Shown piece after piece: positions 46,240 to 55,060 of a DNA stretch of 64,000 nucleotides (its first letter is position 1; each line of letters opens with the position of its first letter). The position numbers and the translations under genes are program-made. This stretch comes from Endozoicomonas sp. OPT23 (GTDB taxonomy: Bacteria; Pseudomonadota; Gammaproteobacteria; Pseudomonadales; Endozoicomonadaceae): NCBI RefSeq assembly GCF_009653635.1, contig NZ_PPFD01000003.1:1-64000 (forward strand), written 5' to 3'. The notes beneath the pieces were generated by a model. That model made no database searches. It had not been told where the DNA came from and saw only the letters and a list, made by a program, of their open reading frames with translations.

Positions 46240-48552
46240 TCAGAGCGGCGACTGAGGTGGGATAACACCGGCAAGCTGTCGGTCCCAGAATTCGGTTTTG
46301 GAAATCACGCTGCGGTAATAACTGCCAATGGCACCGGCCGTCATCTGTTCAATCAGTTGGCGGTTGTACTGCCACCTTAAGACTTGTACGGCCAGTTCAT
46401 ATTCATCGACGTATTGTCCGACCTGTTCCTGTATACGCAGTTTTTCCATGACGTCTTTATGATGGTCATGGAGCTTTAGAATGCTCTCGGCAAAATTTTC
46501 CAGGCCGGCTTTTGACTGCTTTCTCATGGTATTCATTTCTTCACGGCCAGTCCTTTCCCGCCAGCGTAGCCAGCTGAACGTTTTTGATTTCCCGGAACGC
46601 TTACCGGTAATTTTATCCATTCGATATTCATTCAGCCGGTCATTCCAGTTGTTAACCAGCAGCTCTGCAAGAAAGAAGAAGCCAAAAACAATCACACCAT
46701 CAACCGACGGCTTGGGCAGGTAAGGAGAAATTTCCAGTTTTGGCAAACCGGTGATGCCATGCCAGCCCACTTTAAGCCCATGAACAGTCGTTGCTTTAAC
46801 AGCACCTTTAATCCAGCTTTTTAAGTAACAACCCAGCCCAGACTTAACCAAAGTAAATGCATTAGCTACGTTACTGGCCTGTTTATTAAATCGACCTTTC
46901 TCATCTTCCGTTAGTTTTACATCAGGCATTTCTTCTTCGAGAATACGTTCAAGCTCTTCATAAGAAGCCTCTGATGCTTCACCCTGTTTTTGTTTGCTGG
47001 ACAACTTAGGAAAAACATCTTGCAACCACTCAGATTTATTGGTTTGAAAATGGTAACGAGTGCCTAGCACCCTTGGATCATTGGCTGCCCGATTAAATAC
47101 TTTTATCCGCTGAGCCTCTGGCATTTTTTCAAAAACACTCGTCCAGAGGTGATCGACTTTGCCCGTCCATTCCCTGTCCATTCTTGATACATCTTCAACT
47201 GCAGCAGTATAAAAACGCTTATAGATATGAAACGCTTCTTTAAGATTATTCCTTCGATATAAATACCGTGCTTTCCCTTCTTCAAGTTTGATCACTGTTT
47301 CAAGGCAACTTTCATCTTCTTTCATCTTTACCCGGGCTTCAGCATCCAGCTCCAGCTCGGAATACGAATTAAAAATTCGGGTCAGTGTTTCATGGGAACA
47401 GATATATCGCAGACTTTTCAGGAAGGTTCGAAATCTCTTTTCATCCAGCTCAGATATAACCCCAAGATCGCTTACTTCAAAATTATAATCTCTTGAAGAC
47501 TCTGCCTGCTGAAGTGCTCGAATAGCCTTTGCCATTCTGATCATTTCAGTACCACCGCTCCATGCACCGGTCCAGGCAATATACGTAAATATTGTCATAG
47601 CGGAGCCTATACCGCCTGAAACCAAGCCAGTCATGACAGCACTGACAATCATGGCAAAAGTATTGAGAACAATATCTTTTTTATTTCTCAGTACATAACG
47701 CTTCAACCTGTTTTTCAGGTCATTTTTGCTCAGCTTGACGCCACCGCCGCTATCGACGACGGTTTGAATATACTCTTTATCTTCATGATCAAGCTGGTAT
47801 TTCGTTGCCTTGGGTTTTTCCAACACCGGGGCTGGTGGATTTAATCCAGCTGTTTCGCCAAGTGTTTGTTCAATTGGAGGCAGCGGCTGGCTACCTTCAG
47901 TACTGAATTGCCAGCGAAGCGCATTTTTGATATCAACCAGTCTCTCGAATGTGACATCCTTTTCTCTGCCAACACTTTTTTCTAGCAGTAACCCTCTCAC
48001 TGCACGCTCAACATCATCCGCCGAGGCTCCATACTCATTCACTGCCAGTTGAATCAGGTCTGGTACCAGCGCACTCTCCAGAAAGCCGACGGGCAGCCTT
48101 CTGTCATGAGCCAGAAATTTGTAAGCCAAACCTACTGAGGTACAGGATGCTGTATCTTCGACTTCACCAAGCAGCTTTTCGTCAATTGCTCTGGTGCCAC
48201 CCGATAACACAACTTCCATTTTGCCGTTTTTAAGCTCTTCACCGAGCTTGCAGACATCGTGATAAGCCATGACACAGGCAATGCGGTAATCATTCAGGCT
48301 GCGCTGAACTGCGCTGTCAGACGAGGAATGTCCTTTCTGGCAAACTCTCTCATAAAAACTGAGGGCTTCACGGGCTGAAGGACCACTGCCAAGAACTCTT
48401 TTTGCCAGACGTGCGATACCTTTAAACAGGCCAACGACTCTGCCTCCCCAACGGCCATAGTCGATCTCACCAAGGGATGGTGTCTCTTTATGGCGGGGAG
48501 CAACTCTTCCCGAAGAGTTGAAAGCTGGCTGGTCCGTAGGCCCTAGCGGCAT
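46240..48552 (-). CDS. Large hypothetical protein with internal membrane segments
   Basis: 770 residues, not recognised. No signal peptide; the N-terminus is polar (MPLGPTDQPAFNSSGR). A long helical cytosolic-type region follows. Two adjacent hydrophobic segments occur at about 295-340 (IVLNTFAMIVSAVMTGLVSG, then ITIFTYIAWTG-like) and another around 625-640 (GVIVFGFFFLAELLV). Charged coiled-coil-like regions make up the rest. Internal hairpin-type membrane insertion without a signal resembles secreted bacterial effectors or inclusion-membrane proteins; a lineage-specific effector is possible but unproven. Convergent with argA, divergent from no operon partner. Confidence 0.65.
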   Translation of the reverse strand: MPLGPTDQPAFNSSGRVAPRHKETPSLGEIDYGRWGGRVVGLFKGIARLAKRVLGSGPSAREALSFYERVCQKGHSSSDSAVQRSLNDYRIACVMAYHDVCKLGEELKNGKMEVVLSGGTRAIDEKLLGEVEDTASCTSVGLAYKFLAHDRRLPVGFLESALVPDLIQLAVNEYGASADDVERAVRGLLLEKSVGREKDVTFERLVDIKNALRWQFSTEGSQPLPPIEQTLGETAGLNPPAPVLEKPKATKYQLDHEDKEYIQTVVDSGGGVKLSKNDLKNRLKRYVLRNKKDIVLNTFAMIVSAVMTGLVSGGIGSAMTIFTYIAWTGAWSGGTEMIRMAKAIRALQQAESSRDYNFEVSDLGVISELDEKRFRTFLKSLRYICSHETLTRIFNSYSELELDAEARVKMKEDESCLETVIKLEEGKARYLYRRNNLKEAFHIYKRFYTAAVEDVSRMDREWTGKVDHLWTSVFEKMPEAQRIKVFNRAANDPRVLGTRYHFQTNKSEWLQDVFPKLSSKQKQGEASEASYEELERILEEEMPDVKLTEDEKGRFNKQASNVANAFTLVKSGLGCYLKSWIKGAVKATTVHGLKVGWHGITGLPKLEISPYLPKPSVDGVIVFGFFFLAELLVNNWNDRLNEYRMDKITGKRSGKSKTFSWLRWRERTGREEMNTMRKQSKAGLENFAESILKLHDHHKDVMEKLRIQEQVGQYVDEYELAVQVLRWQYNRQLIEQMTAGAIGSYYRSVISKTEFWDRQLAGVIPPQSPL

Positions 48553-48790
48553 ACCTCTGAATCCCTGAGATATCGATTATTGATGCCACTGCCAAATCCT
48601 TTAGATCAGCATCAAATAAGCAATTGCTGAAATATAAACTTATGGAATATAAAGGCGCAGTAGTTATTAATAAGAAATATAGTAAGAGAGAGGCTACGAG
48701 GCGGATTAAATCAGTTCACAGAAAAATAAAAGAGGGGGTATGTGAAACAAGAGCAACTGTTTTTTGAAAGCTGCTCCCGAAATAGCACGG

Positions 48791-49294
48791 TTACTTTCTG
48801 TCCAGCACCAGATAGCTGAACGTCAATGGCTCTTCATCTTCAGAGTGCTGATCTTCCCGAGCAATCTCCTGCCACTCACTGTCATCAAGTTCAGGAAAGA
48901 ATGCATCACCCTCAAAGCTTTGATAAACACGGGTCAGATAAAGACGGTCAGCCTGAGGTAATGCCAAACGATAAATCTCGGCTCCACCAATCACCATCAC
49001 TTCACCCTGGCCGTTAATCAGGGCAACGTCTTCTGCCAGAGAAATGGCGTCTGCCAGAGTGTGAACAACTTTCACACCTTCATGTGTCCACTCTTTGTCT
49101 CGAGTGATAACAATATTGGTGCGACCCGGTAGAGGCTTGCGGAGAGAATCAAAAGTCTTGCGACCCATAATGATCGGCTTACCCATGGTAACTGCTTTGA
49201 AGTAACGCAGATCACCCGGCAGATACCATGGCATTTTATTATTGATACCGATGGCATTGTTCTCGGCTACCGCGGCAATCATGGCTATTTTCAT
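48791..49294 (-). CDS. folA: Dihydrofolate reductase
   Basis: 167 residues. Begins IAMIAAVAENNAIGINNKMP, then WYLPGDLRYFK with the catalytic Asp28, IIMGRKTFDS and the NADPH-binding VMVIGGAEIY. It reduces dihydrofolate to tetrahydrofolate with NADPH. Chromosomal trimethoprim-sensitive type. Monocistronic on minus, upstream of the 770-residue gene with 238 empty bases between. Confidence 0.95.
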   Translation of the reverse strand: MKIAMIAAVAENNAIGINNKMPWYLPGDLRYFKAVTMGKPIIMGRKTFDSLRKPLPGRTNIVITRDKEWTHEGVKVVHTLADAISLAEDVALINGQGEVMVIGGAEIYRLALPQADRLYLTRVYQSFEGDAFFPELDDSEWQEIAREDQHSEDEEPLTFSYLVLDRK

Positions 49295-49362
49295 AAGATG
49301 GAATCACTGATAAGAAAACCTGCAACCCATTCTCTTTGATCAAATGGCTGTGATCAAATGTC

Positions 49363-49460
49363 TTTAGGAGTAGCCCCGAAATAACTTCCCGATTTACTTT
49401 CCCCTTTGCTCCGCAAAGGGGAAAGTAACATTAGAAGCGGGAGCTTATTTCAGAGCTGCA
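49363..49460. repeat. Palindromic repeat family 2, long nested form
   Basis: Outer arms CCCCGAAATAACTTCCCG (49374-49391) and CGGGAGCTTATTTCAGAG are complementary. Inside is a second perfect hairpin, TACTTTCCCCTTTGC TCC GCAAAGGGGAAAGTA (49395-49427). Without the inner part the arms match the short form at 43411-43464. It lies between folA and thiI. Confidence 0.85.
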
Positions 49461-49487
49461 GGCTCAAGGACTGAAAGGCTTGCGGAA

Positions 49488-50951
49488 TTAAGCGTCTTTC
49501 TTAGGACTGAACACACCGACATTCTCATGACCTTCATCACGAAGATGCATAGCGTGCAGCTGACTCATTACGCCTTTTTCACAATAGAGCAGGTAGTTCT
49601 TACTCTTATCCAGTTCCGGGAACTTAGTGCGCAGCTGATAGAAAGGAAGCGTCAGCACTTCCTGGTCCGGCAGAGAGAACGGTTTAATTTCTTCTTCATC
49701 AGGGTGACGAATGTCAATCACTACATCGTTCAGTTCGGTGTGATCAACCACTGCCACTTCTTCGCGTGCCAGGTCATCAGAGACGATATCCGTCATAAAT
49801 ACTTTACGACGGGTAGCAATGGCCTCATCCAGTACGCTGAAATCAAATTTGCTCTCTTCATGAACAATTTTCTCAGGCTTGGCTTTGGTGGTCGGATTCT
49901 TTGAAATGACAGCACAGTACTCAGGAATGTTCTTAACAAACTCTTCAGTACCGATACGGGTAGAGATGTTGATAATGTCCTGTTTATCCATGGCTACCAG
50001 AGGACGAAGCACAAGATGGTCTGTAACAGAATCAATCACTGAAAGATTGGTCAGTGTCTGACTGGACACCTGAGCAATAGCTTCGCCGGTGACCACTGCT
50101 TCCACATACATCTCTTTTGCCACCTGAGCGGAAGCACGCAGCATCATGCGCTTGAGAATAACGCCCATCTGGGAGTTATCCACTTTGTTCAGAATCTCTT
50201 CTACCACACCTTCAAAAGGTACAGTTACGAAGCTGACGTTATGGGATGAGCCATAACGACTCCACAAGTAGTAAGCCACTTCCTTAACGGCCAGCTCATG
50301 AGCATGACCACCAAGATTGAAAAAACAGAAGTGTGTTCGTACACCGCGTTTCATCATCAGAAAGCTGGAAACAGTAGAGTCAAAACCGCCGGAAATCAGG
50401 GACAGGCAAGGCTCCATGGAACCCAGTGGATAACCACCCAGACCAGGACCACGATCCGTTACCAGGAAGTAACGCTGTTTTTTTATTTCAATCTTTACGA
50501 CAACGTCAGGATTCTTCAGTTTTACACCAGCTGCATCGGTCTGCTGGTTCAAACCACCACCGACGTATTTCTCAACATCAACAGATTTAAACTCATGCTT
50601 GCCAGAACGTTGACAGGTCACGCGGAACGTCTTGCCTTTCAGAACGTCACGGTTCACTTCAACGGCGTTCTCCACAATGTCGTCGAAGTCGGTCAGCGGA
50701 TACTCTTTTACCTGCTGCCAGTAAGCAATGCCCGGAATAGTGCCGAGCAGATCTTTAACCTGGGCAACCAGAATACTGTCGTCGGAACTGGTCGCCAGTT
50801 CAATGAAATCCCAGTTGCCTGTAACGACGACACCTTCATCGACGCTCTTAAGGACGGCCCGAATATTCTTGCGAAGCTGTTTGATAAAACGCTTACGAAC
50901 CGGTGGGCTTTTAATAGTGATTTCGGGAAACAGCTTAACGATAAACTTCAT
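49488..50951 (-). CDS. thiI: tRNA uracil 4-sulfurtransferase with rhodanese domain
   Basis: 487 residues, matching E. coli ThiI (482). N-terminal ferredoxin-like and THUMP domains (about 1-165), the adenylation PP-loop domain (SLISGGFDSTVSSFLMMKRG), and a C-terminal rhodanese domain with the persulfide cysteine in LLYCEKGVMSQLHAMHLRDE. It makes 4-thiouridine at position 8 of tRNA and supplies sulfur for thiamin thiazole. The rhodanese Cys indicates the full bifunctional gammaproteobacterial form. Confidence 0.95.
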   Translation of the reverse strand: MKFIVKLFPEITIKSPPVRKRFIKQLRKNIRAVLKSVDEGVVVTGNWDFIELATSSDDSILVAQVKDLLGTIPGIAYWQQVKEYPLTDFDDIVENAVEVNRDVLKGKTFRVTCQRSGKHEFKSVDVEKYVGGGLNQQTDAAGVKLKNPDVVVKIEIKKQRYFLVTDRGPGLGGYPLGSMEPCLSLISGGFDSTVSSFLMMKRGVRTHFCFFNLGGHAHELAVKEVAYYLWSRYGSSHNVSFVTVPFEGVVEEILNKVDNSQMGVILKRMMLRASAQVAKEMYVEAVVTGEAIAQVSSQTLTNLSVIDSVTDHLVLRPLVAMDKQDIINISTRIGTEEFVKNIPEYCAVISKNPTTKAKPEKIVHEESKFDFSVLDEAIATRRKVFMTDIVSDDLAREEVAVVDHTELNDVVIDIRHPDEEEIKPFSLPDQEVLTLPFYQLRTKFPELDKSKNYLLYCEKGVMSQLHAMHLRDEGHENVGVFSPKKDA

Positions 50952-51215
50952 GGATCTGGATTACCTGAATCAGCCTGCACAGATAAAGTGCCAACCAGAG
51001 AAGAGGACAGCACAGCAGGATAGAATTTTGATGGCGGAATTATACAGAAATGTCCAGTCGTCAGACATCTCTTGATGACAGCCATTGATCAAAGTCATAG
51101 CCAACCTCCGAACGGAAGTACAACCACCTACAGGCATTAGTACTCTGCACATTTTCACGATACACTGTGCCGCGCTTGAGTTTGGAGCACAGCAGAACCT
51201 TTTCTTTTGCTTGTA

Positions 51216-51232
51216 CGCACCAATATAGTGCA
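51216..51232 (+). promoter_or_regulatory. NtrC-binding site 1 upstream of glnA
   Basis: CGCACCAATATAGTGCA fits TGCACC-N5-GGTGCA with two mismatches. Its centre is 32 bp from site 2, an integral number of helical turns, as in E. coli glnA enhancers. Confidence 0.75.
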
Positions 51233-51247
51233 ACTATAAAAGCATAA

Positions 51248-51264
51248 AGCACTAAATTTGTGCA
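51248..51264 (+). promoter_or_regulatory. NtrC-binding site 2 upstream of glnA
   Basis: AGCACTAAATTTGTGCA, a dyad of the NtrC type (GCAC-N8-GTGC core). About 130 bp upstream of the sigma-54 promoter, a normal enhancer distance. Confidence 0.75.
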
Positions 51265-51391
51265 TTTATTCGAGCAGAGTTCAGACCGTTACAGTGTCAT
51301 TAAGTACTAATGAATTGTCTGAACAGTCATTCAACGCTTTTCACTGAGCTTTGACTGAACAAATGTTCGAATATTGATCAAATTCCAGTTC

Positions 51392-51407
51392 TGGCATAGC
51401 GATTGCT
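51392..51407 (+). promoter_or_regulatory. Sigma-54 promoter of glnA
   Basis: TGGCATAGCGATTGCT: GG at -24 and GC at -12 with correct spacing, matching TGGCACGNNNNTTGCW. Transcription should start near 51419, giving a leader of about 120 bases. With the two NtrC sites this is the nitrogen-limitation promoter. Confidence 0.88.
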
Positions 51408-51539
51408 TTACAGAATGGGAACGTTGCCCAGGCAACAAACGAACATGCAGACCGACGGATACGATGTACAGGGCCTCGACCTGACAGTCGACCAACGGTG
51501 CTCACATAAGAGCTATAAGTCCTTTGGAGGATACAAAAA

Positions 51540-52943
51540 ATGTCTAAAACTCTGGACCTGATCAAGGATCATGACGTCAAGTGGGTTGATATGCGTTTTA
51601 CCGACACCATTGGTAAAGAGCATCACGTTTCCATGCCGATCAGCGAAATCGATGAAGATTTCTTCGAAATCGGCAAGATGTTCGACGGCTCCTCCATCGC
51701 TGGCTGGAAAGGCATTAACGAATCCGACATGATCATGTTACCGGACGACGAAAGTTCTGTAATTGATCCGTTCACCGATGAAACCACACTGAACATTCGT
51801 TGTGACATCATCGAGCCAAACACCATGCAAGGCTACGAGCGTGACCCACGTTCCGTTGCCAAGCGCGCTGAAGAATTCCTGAAGTCTACCGGTATTGCTG
51901 ACACCGCTTTCTTTGGTCCGGAGCCAGAATTCTTTGTATTTGACGACGTCAAATGGAACGTGGGCATGTCCGGCGCGTCTTACGAGATCAACTCTGAAGA
52001 AGCAGCCTGGTCTTCCAATAAGTCTTTCGAAGGTGGCAACACCGGTCACCGTCCTCGCGTTAAAGGCGGTTACTTCCCGGTTCCTCCTGTTGACTCCCTG
52101 CACGACATCCGTGCAGCCATGTGTACTGCCATGGAAGCACAAGGTCTGGGCGTAGAAGTACATCACCACGAAGTGGGTACTGCCGGTCAGTGTGAAATCG
52201 GTGTTAAGTTCAACACCATGGTTAAGAAAGCTGATGAAGTTCAGGTTCTGAAGTACGCTGTTCACAACGTAGCTCACGTTTACGGCAAGACTGCTACCTT
52301 TATGCCTAAGCCGGTAGTAGGCGACAACGGTTCTGGTATGCACGTTCACATGTCACTGAGCAAAGACGGTGAAAACCTGTTCTCTGGCGACAGCTATGCA
52401 GGCCTGAGTGAAAACGCTCTGTACTACATCGGTGGTGTCATCAAGCACGCTAAAGCAATCAACGCATTTGCCAACGCTTCCACCAACTCTTACAAGCGTC
52501 TGATTCCAGGTTTTGAAGCTCCAGTAATGCTGGCTTACTCTGCCCGTAACCGTTCCGCTTCTATCCGCATTCCTTTCGTGAACAGCCCTAAGGCTCGTCG
52601 CGTAGAAGTTCGCTTCCCTGATCCAACTGCCAACCCATACCTGTGCTTCGCTGCACTGCTGATGGCTGGCCTGGACGGCATCAAGAACAAGATCCACCCT
52701 GGCGATGCTGCTGACAAGGATCTGTATGACCTGCCAGCTGAAGAAGCGCTGGAAATTCCAACCGTTGCCGAGAGCCTGGAAGAAGCTCTGGCATGCCTGG
52801 ACGCCGATCGTGAGTTCCTGACTGCCGGTGGTGTATTCACCGACGACATGATCGATGCTTACATCAATCTGAAGAAAGAAGAGTGTGTAGCTGTTAGCCA
52901 GACTACTCACCCGGTAGAATTTGACCTGTATTACAGCCTCTAA
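51540..52943 (+). CDS. glnA: Glutamine synthetase, type I beta
   Basis: 467 residues, a near-perfect match to gammaproteobacterial GlnA. Beta-Grasp domain first ([19 protein letters not shown]), then the catalytic barrel: [23 protein letters not shown] and the glutamate loop. The adenylylation tyrosine is Tyr396 in [11 protein letters not shown], so activity is controlled by GlnE. It forms glutamine from glutamate, ammonia and ATP as a dodecamer. AGGA lies 10 bases before the ATG. Codon bias is strong. Transcribed from a sigma-54 promoter with NtrC enhancers; glnL-glnG lie downstream. Confidence 0.97.
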   Translation: MSKTLDLIKDHDVKWVDMRFTDTIGKEHHVSMPISEIDEDFFEIGKMFDGSSIAGWKGINESDMIMLPDDESSVIDPFTDETTLNIRCDIIEPNTMQGYERDPRSVAKRAEEFLKSTGIADTAFFGPEPEFFVFDDVKWNVGMSGASYEINSEEAAWSSNKSFEGGNTGHRPRVKGGYFPVPPVDSLHDIRAAMCTAMEAQGLGVEVHHHEVGTAGQCEIGVKFNTMVKKADEVQVLKYAVHNVAHVYGKTATFMPKPVVGDNGSGMHVHMSLSKDGENLFSGDSYAGLSENALYYIGGVIKHAKAINAFANASTNSYKRLIPGFEAPVMLAYSARNRSASIRIPFVNSPKARRVEVRFPDPTANPYLCFAALLMAGLDGIKNKIHPGDAADKDLYDLPAEEALEIPTVAESLEEALACLDADREFLTAGGVFTDDMIDAYINLKKEECVAVSQTTHPVEFDLYYSL

Positions 52944-52992
52944 TCCTACCCAGAAAGTAAAGACTCACTTTACTCTCTAGACAAAAACCCCT

Positions 52993-53035
52993 AAAGCCGG
53001 AGCTGCTAATTTTCATAAGCACTCCGGCTTTTTCC
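52993..53035 (+). terminator. Rho-independent terminator of glnA
   Basis: AAAGCCGGAG, loop, CTCCGGCTTTTT: strong stem with T tail 50 bases after glnA, separating it from the downstream DUF4124 gene. Confidence 0.88.
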
Positions 53036-53163
53036 ATTCTATGGAAAAGCCCGCCACTGTTATTCCCGACCCTGCCGAAGTACTCTATGTGGCAAACACA
53101 TTTTGCAATAAGAATGCTTGGCAAAATGTACGTGACACACTCTTCATATTTCATGGACAGATC

Positions 53164-53712
53164 ATGCCAGGTAAACTAATTTTCACCCTGTTTTTATCCA
53201 GCTTATTTGTTCTTCCAGTGGCAGCAGGCGCTATCTACAAAACTGTGGATGCTAACGGCAACACTGTTTACACCGATTCCCCTCCCGCTAACCAACGAGC
53301 AGAGGAGGTAGATTTACCTGTAATTACTCCTCTGCAAATCAACTCACCACAAAAAATCTACAGACCCAAAACCAGAAAGCAGACGATAGCAGACACTGAT
53401 TACAGCTCTCTGGAAATCACCAGCCCCACCCACAACGCCACTGTTAGAAACAACGGTAACCTCACGGTTTCAGCAAAGCTCGATACAGCCCTCATGTCCG
53501 GCCACAAGTTTCAGCTCTTCATAAATGGCAAGGCATACAGCAAGAAGCAGCGAAGCCCCAGTTTCAAACTTTCCGATATGAACCGTGGCACGCACACTTT
53601 GGAGGTTGCCATTGTTAACAGCAGAGGCAAGAAGCTGGAAACCGCTTCCAGCACCATCCATGTCCAGAAAGCCATATACAGGGCTCCTGTAACTCCCCAG
53701 CCTCGCTCCTGA
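53164..53712 (+). CDS. DUF4124 periplasmic protein
   Basis: 182 residues from ATG 53164, chosen because it opens a signal peptide (FTLFLSSLFVLPVAAGA). The mature N-terminus IYKTVDANGNTVYTDSPP is the DUF4124 signature. An immunoglobulin-like segment follows (about 75-165; LEITSPTHNATVRNNGNLTV). Function unknown; the same gene sits between glnA and glnL in pseudomonads, so a link to nitrogen metabolism is possible. The open frame upstream to 53041 overlaps the glnA terminator region. Confidence 0.87.
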   Translation: MPGKLIFTLFLSSLFVLPVAAGAIYKTVDANGNTVYTDSPPANQRAEEVDLPVITPLQINSPQKIYRPKTRKQTIADTDYSSLEITSPTHNATVRNNGNLTVSAKLDTALMSGHKFQLFINGKAYSKKQRSPSFKLSDMNRGTHTLEVAIVNSRGKKLETASSTIHVQKAIYRAPVTPQPRS

Positions 53713-53773
53713 CTCAATCTCACCTCCAGGAGCCTGTCGGACTTACCACTGACCTAGTGCCTCAAAACAATTA

Positions 53774-53790
53774 CGCACCACTTTGGTGCG
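53774..53790 (+). promoter_or_regulatory. NtrC site upstream of glnL, overlapping a terminator-like hairpin
   Basis: CGCACCACTTTGGTGCG is a near-ideal NtrC dyad (GCACC-N5-GGTGC core). The same inverted repeat is followed by CGTTTCTTTTTT, so in RNA it can also act as an intrinsic terminator for the DUF4124 transcript. In E. coli NtrC-P at this position represses glnL. Confidence 0.75.
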
Positions 53791-53980
53791 CGTTTCTTTT
53801 TTAACTTATACTAGCCCCTTCACAGTGCATCCTTACTGCAATCGCTTTACCTGAAGATGCAGCCTTTAATACACAACTCTTATTTTAACGACCATCAACA
53901 ATACTGGCTCGACTCTTGCAAGATAGATAATTGCAAAAATAAGAAGAAAGCCTAAAAACAAGAGCTGAAGAGTATCTAAC

Positions 53981-55060
53981 GTGAATGCCAACTTCCTGCT
54001 GGACAATCTGAATACCGCAATCATTGCTCTTGATGAAGGCTTTAGTCTGTCTTATCTGAACCAGGCTGCAGAAGCCCTGCTGGACATCAGTCAAAAAAGC
54101 AGTAAAGGCCTGCCTGTGAGCAGCATCATAGAGCACAGCGCGTTACAGGAAGATTTGCACAGAGCCAGACAACAAAACCAGCAGTTCACTCGAAGAGAGT
54201 CTGAATTGATGACCCACAATGGTGCAATTCTGGTGGACTATACCGTTACGCCTTCGGACATCAGTGAAGCCTCACTGATTATCGAAGTTCACCCACGAGA
54301 CCGCCTTCAGCGTATTACCCGGGAAGAATCTCTGGTGGCCAAGCAAACAACGTCCCGAATTCTGGCACGTGGTCTGGCTCATGAAATCAAAAACCCTTTA
54401 GGTGGCATTCTCGGTTCTGCCCAGCTTCTGGACAGACAGCTGAATGAGCCAGACCAAAAAGAATATACGTACATTATCATTGAAGAAGCCAAGCGTTTAC
54501 GAGACCTGGTTGATCAGATGCTGGGGCCTATTCAGCCACCCAAGATGCTCGATCTGAATATTCATGAAGTACTGGAAAGGGTCATTCAGCTGACTCATGC
54601 TGAAACAGAAGGCGAGTTGAGCATTATTAAAGATTATGACCCCAGCATTCCAAACTTCCCTGCAGACCGGGAACGACTGATTCAGGCGCTGCTGAACCTG
54701 TTAAGAAATGCCATGCAGGCCATTAAACAATATATGCCTCTGTCTGATGGCGAAGTCAGGGTGACCAGCCGAATTGCCCGCCAGTTTACCATTGGCAACA
54801 AACGACAAAGGCTCGTTTGTCATCTCACTATTACCGACAACGGTCCTGGTATTCCCGAGCACCTTAAGGAAAGTATCTTCTACCCGATGATCAGCGGTCG
54901 TCCTGAAGGAACCGGGTTAGGACTGCCAATGGCGCAGTACATTATCAGCCAGCATCACGGCTTGATCGAGTGCGACAGCAAACCCGGGCAAACCAGTTTT
55001 CACGTCTACCTGCCTCTTCTTACGGAAGAAGCCAGTCAATTTAACGGAGCCTATCAATGA
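53981..55060 (+). CDS. glnL: Nitrogen regulation sensor kinase GlnL (NtrB)
   Basis: 359 residues from GTG. A PAS domain (about 5-110), the HisKA box with the phosphorylated histidine in LAHEIKNPLGGILGSAQLLD, and the ATPase lobe with NLLRNAMQAIK, DNGPGIP and GTGLGLPMAQ. It phosphorylates or dephosphorylates NtrC under control of PII. No membrane segments, so cytoplasmic. It overlaps glnG by 4 bases (ATGA), a coupled two-component operon with a possible NtrC site about 190 bases upstream. Confidence 0.95.
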   Translation: MNANFLLDNLNTAIIALDEGFSLSYLNQAAEALLDISQKSSKGLPVSSIIEHSALQEDLHRARQQNQQFTRRESELMTHNGAILVDYTVTPSDISEASLIIEVHPRDRLQRITREESLVAKQTTSRILARGLAHEIKNPLGGILGSAQLLDRQLNEPDQKEYTYIIIEEAKRLRDLVDQMLGPIQPPKMLDLNIHEVLERVIQLTHAETEGELSIIKDYDPSIPNFPADRERLIQALLNLLRNAMQAIKQYMPLSDGEVRVTSRIARQFTIGNKRQRLVCHLTITDNGPGIPEHLKESIFYPMISGRPEGTGLGLPMAQYIISQHHGLIECDSKPGQTSFHVYLPLLTEEASQFNGAYQ

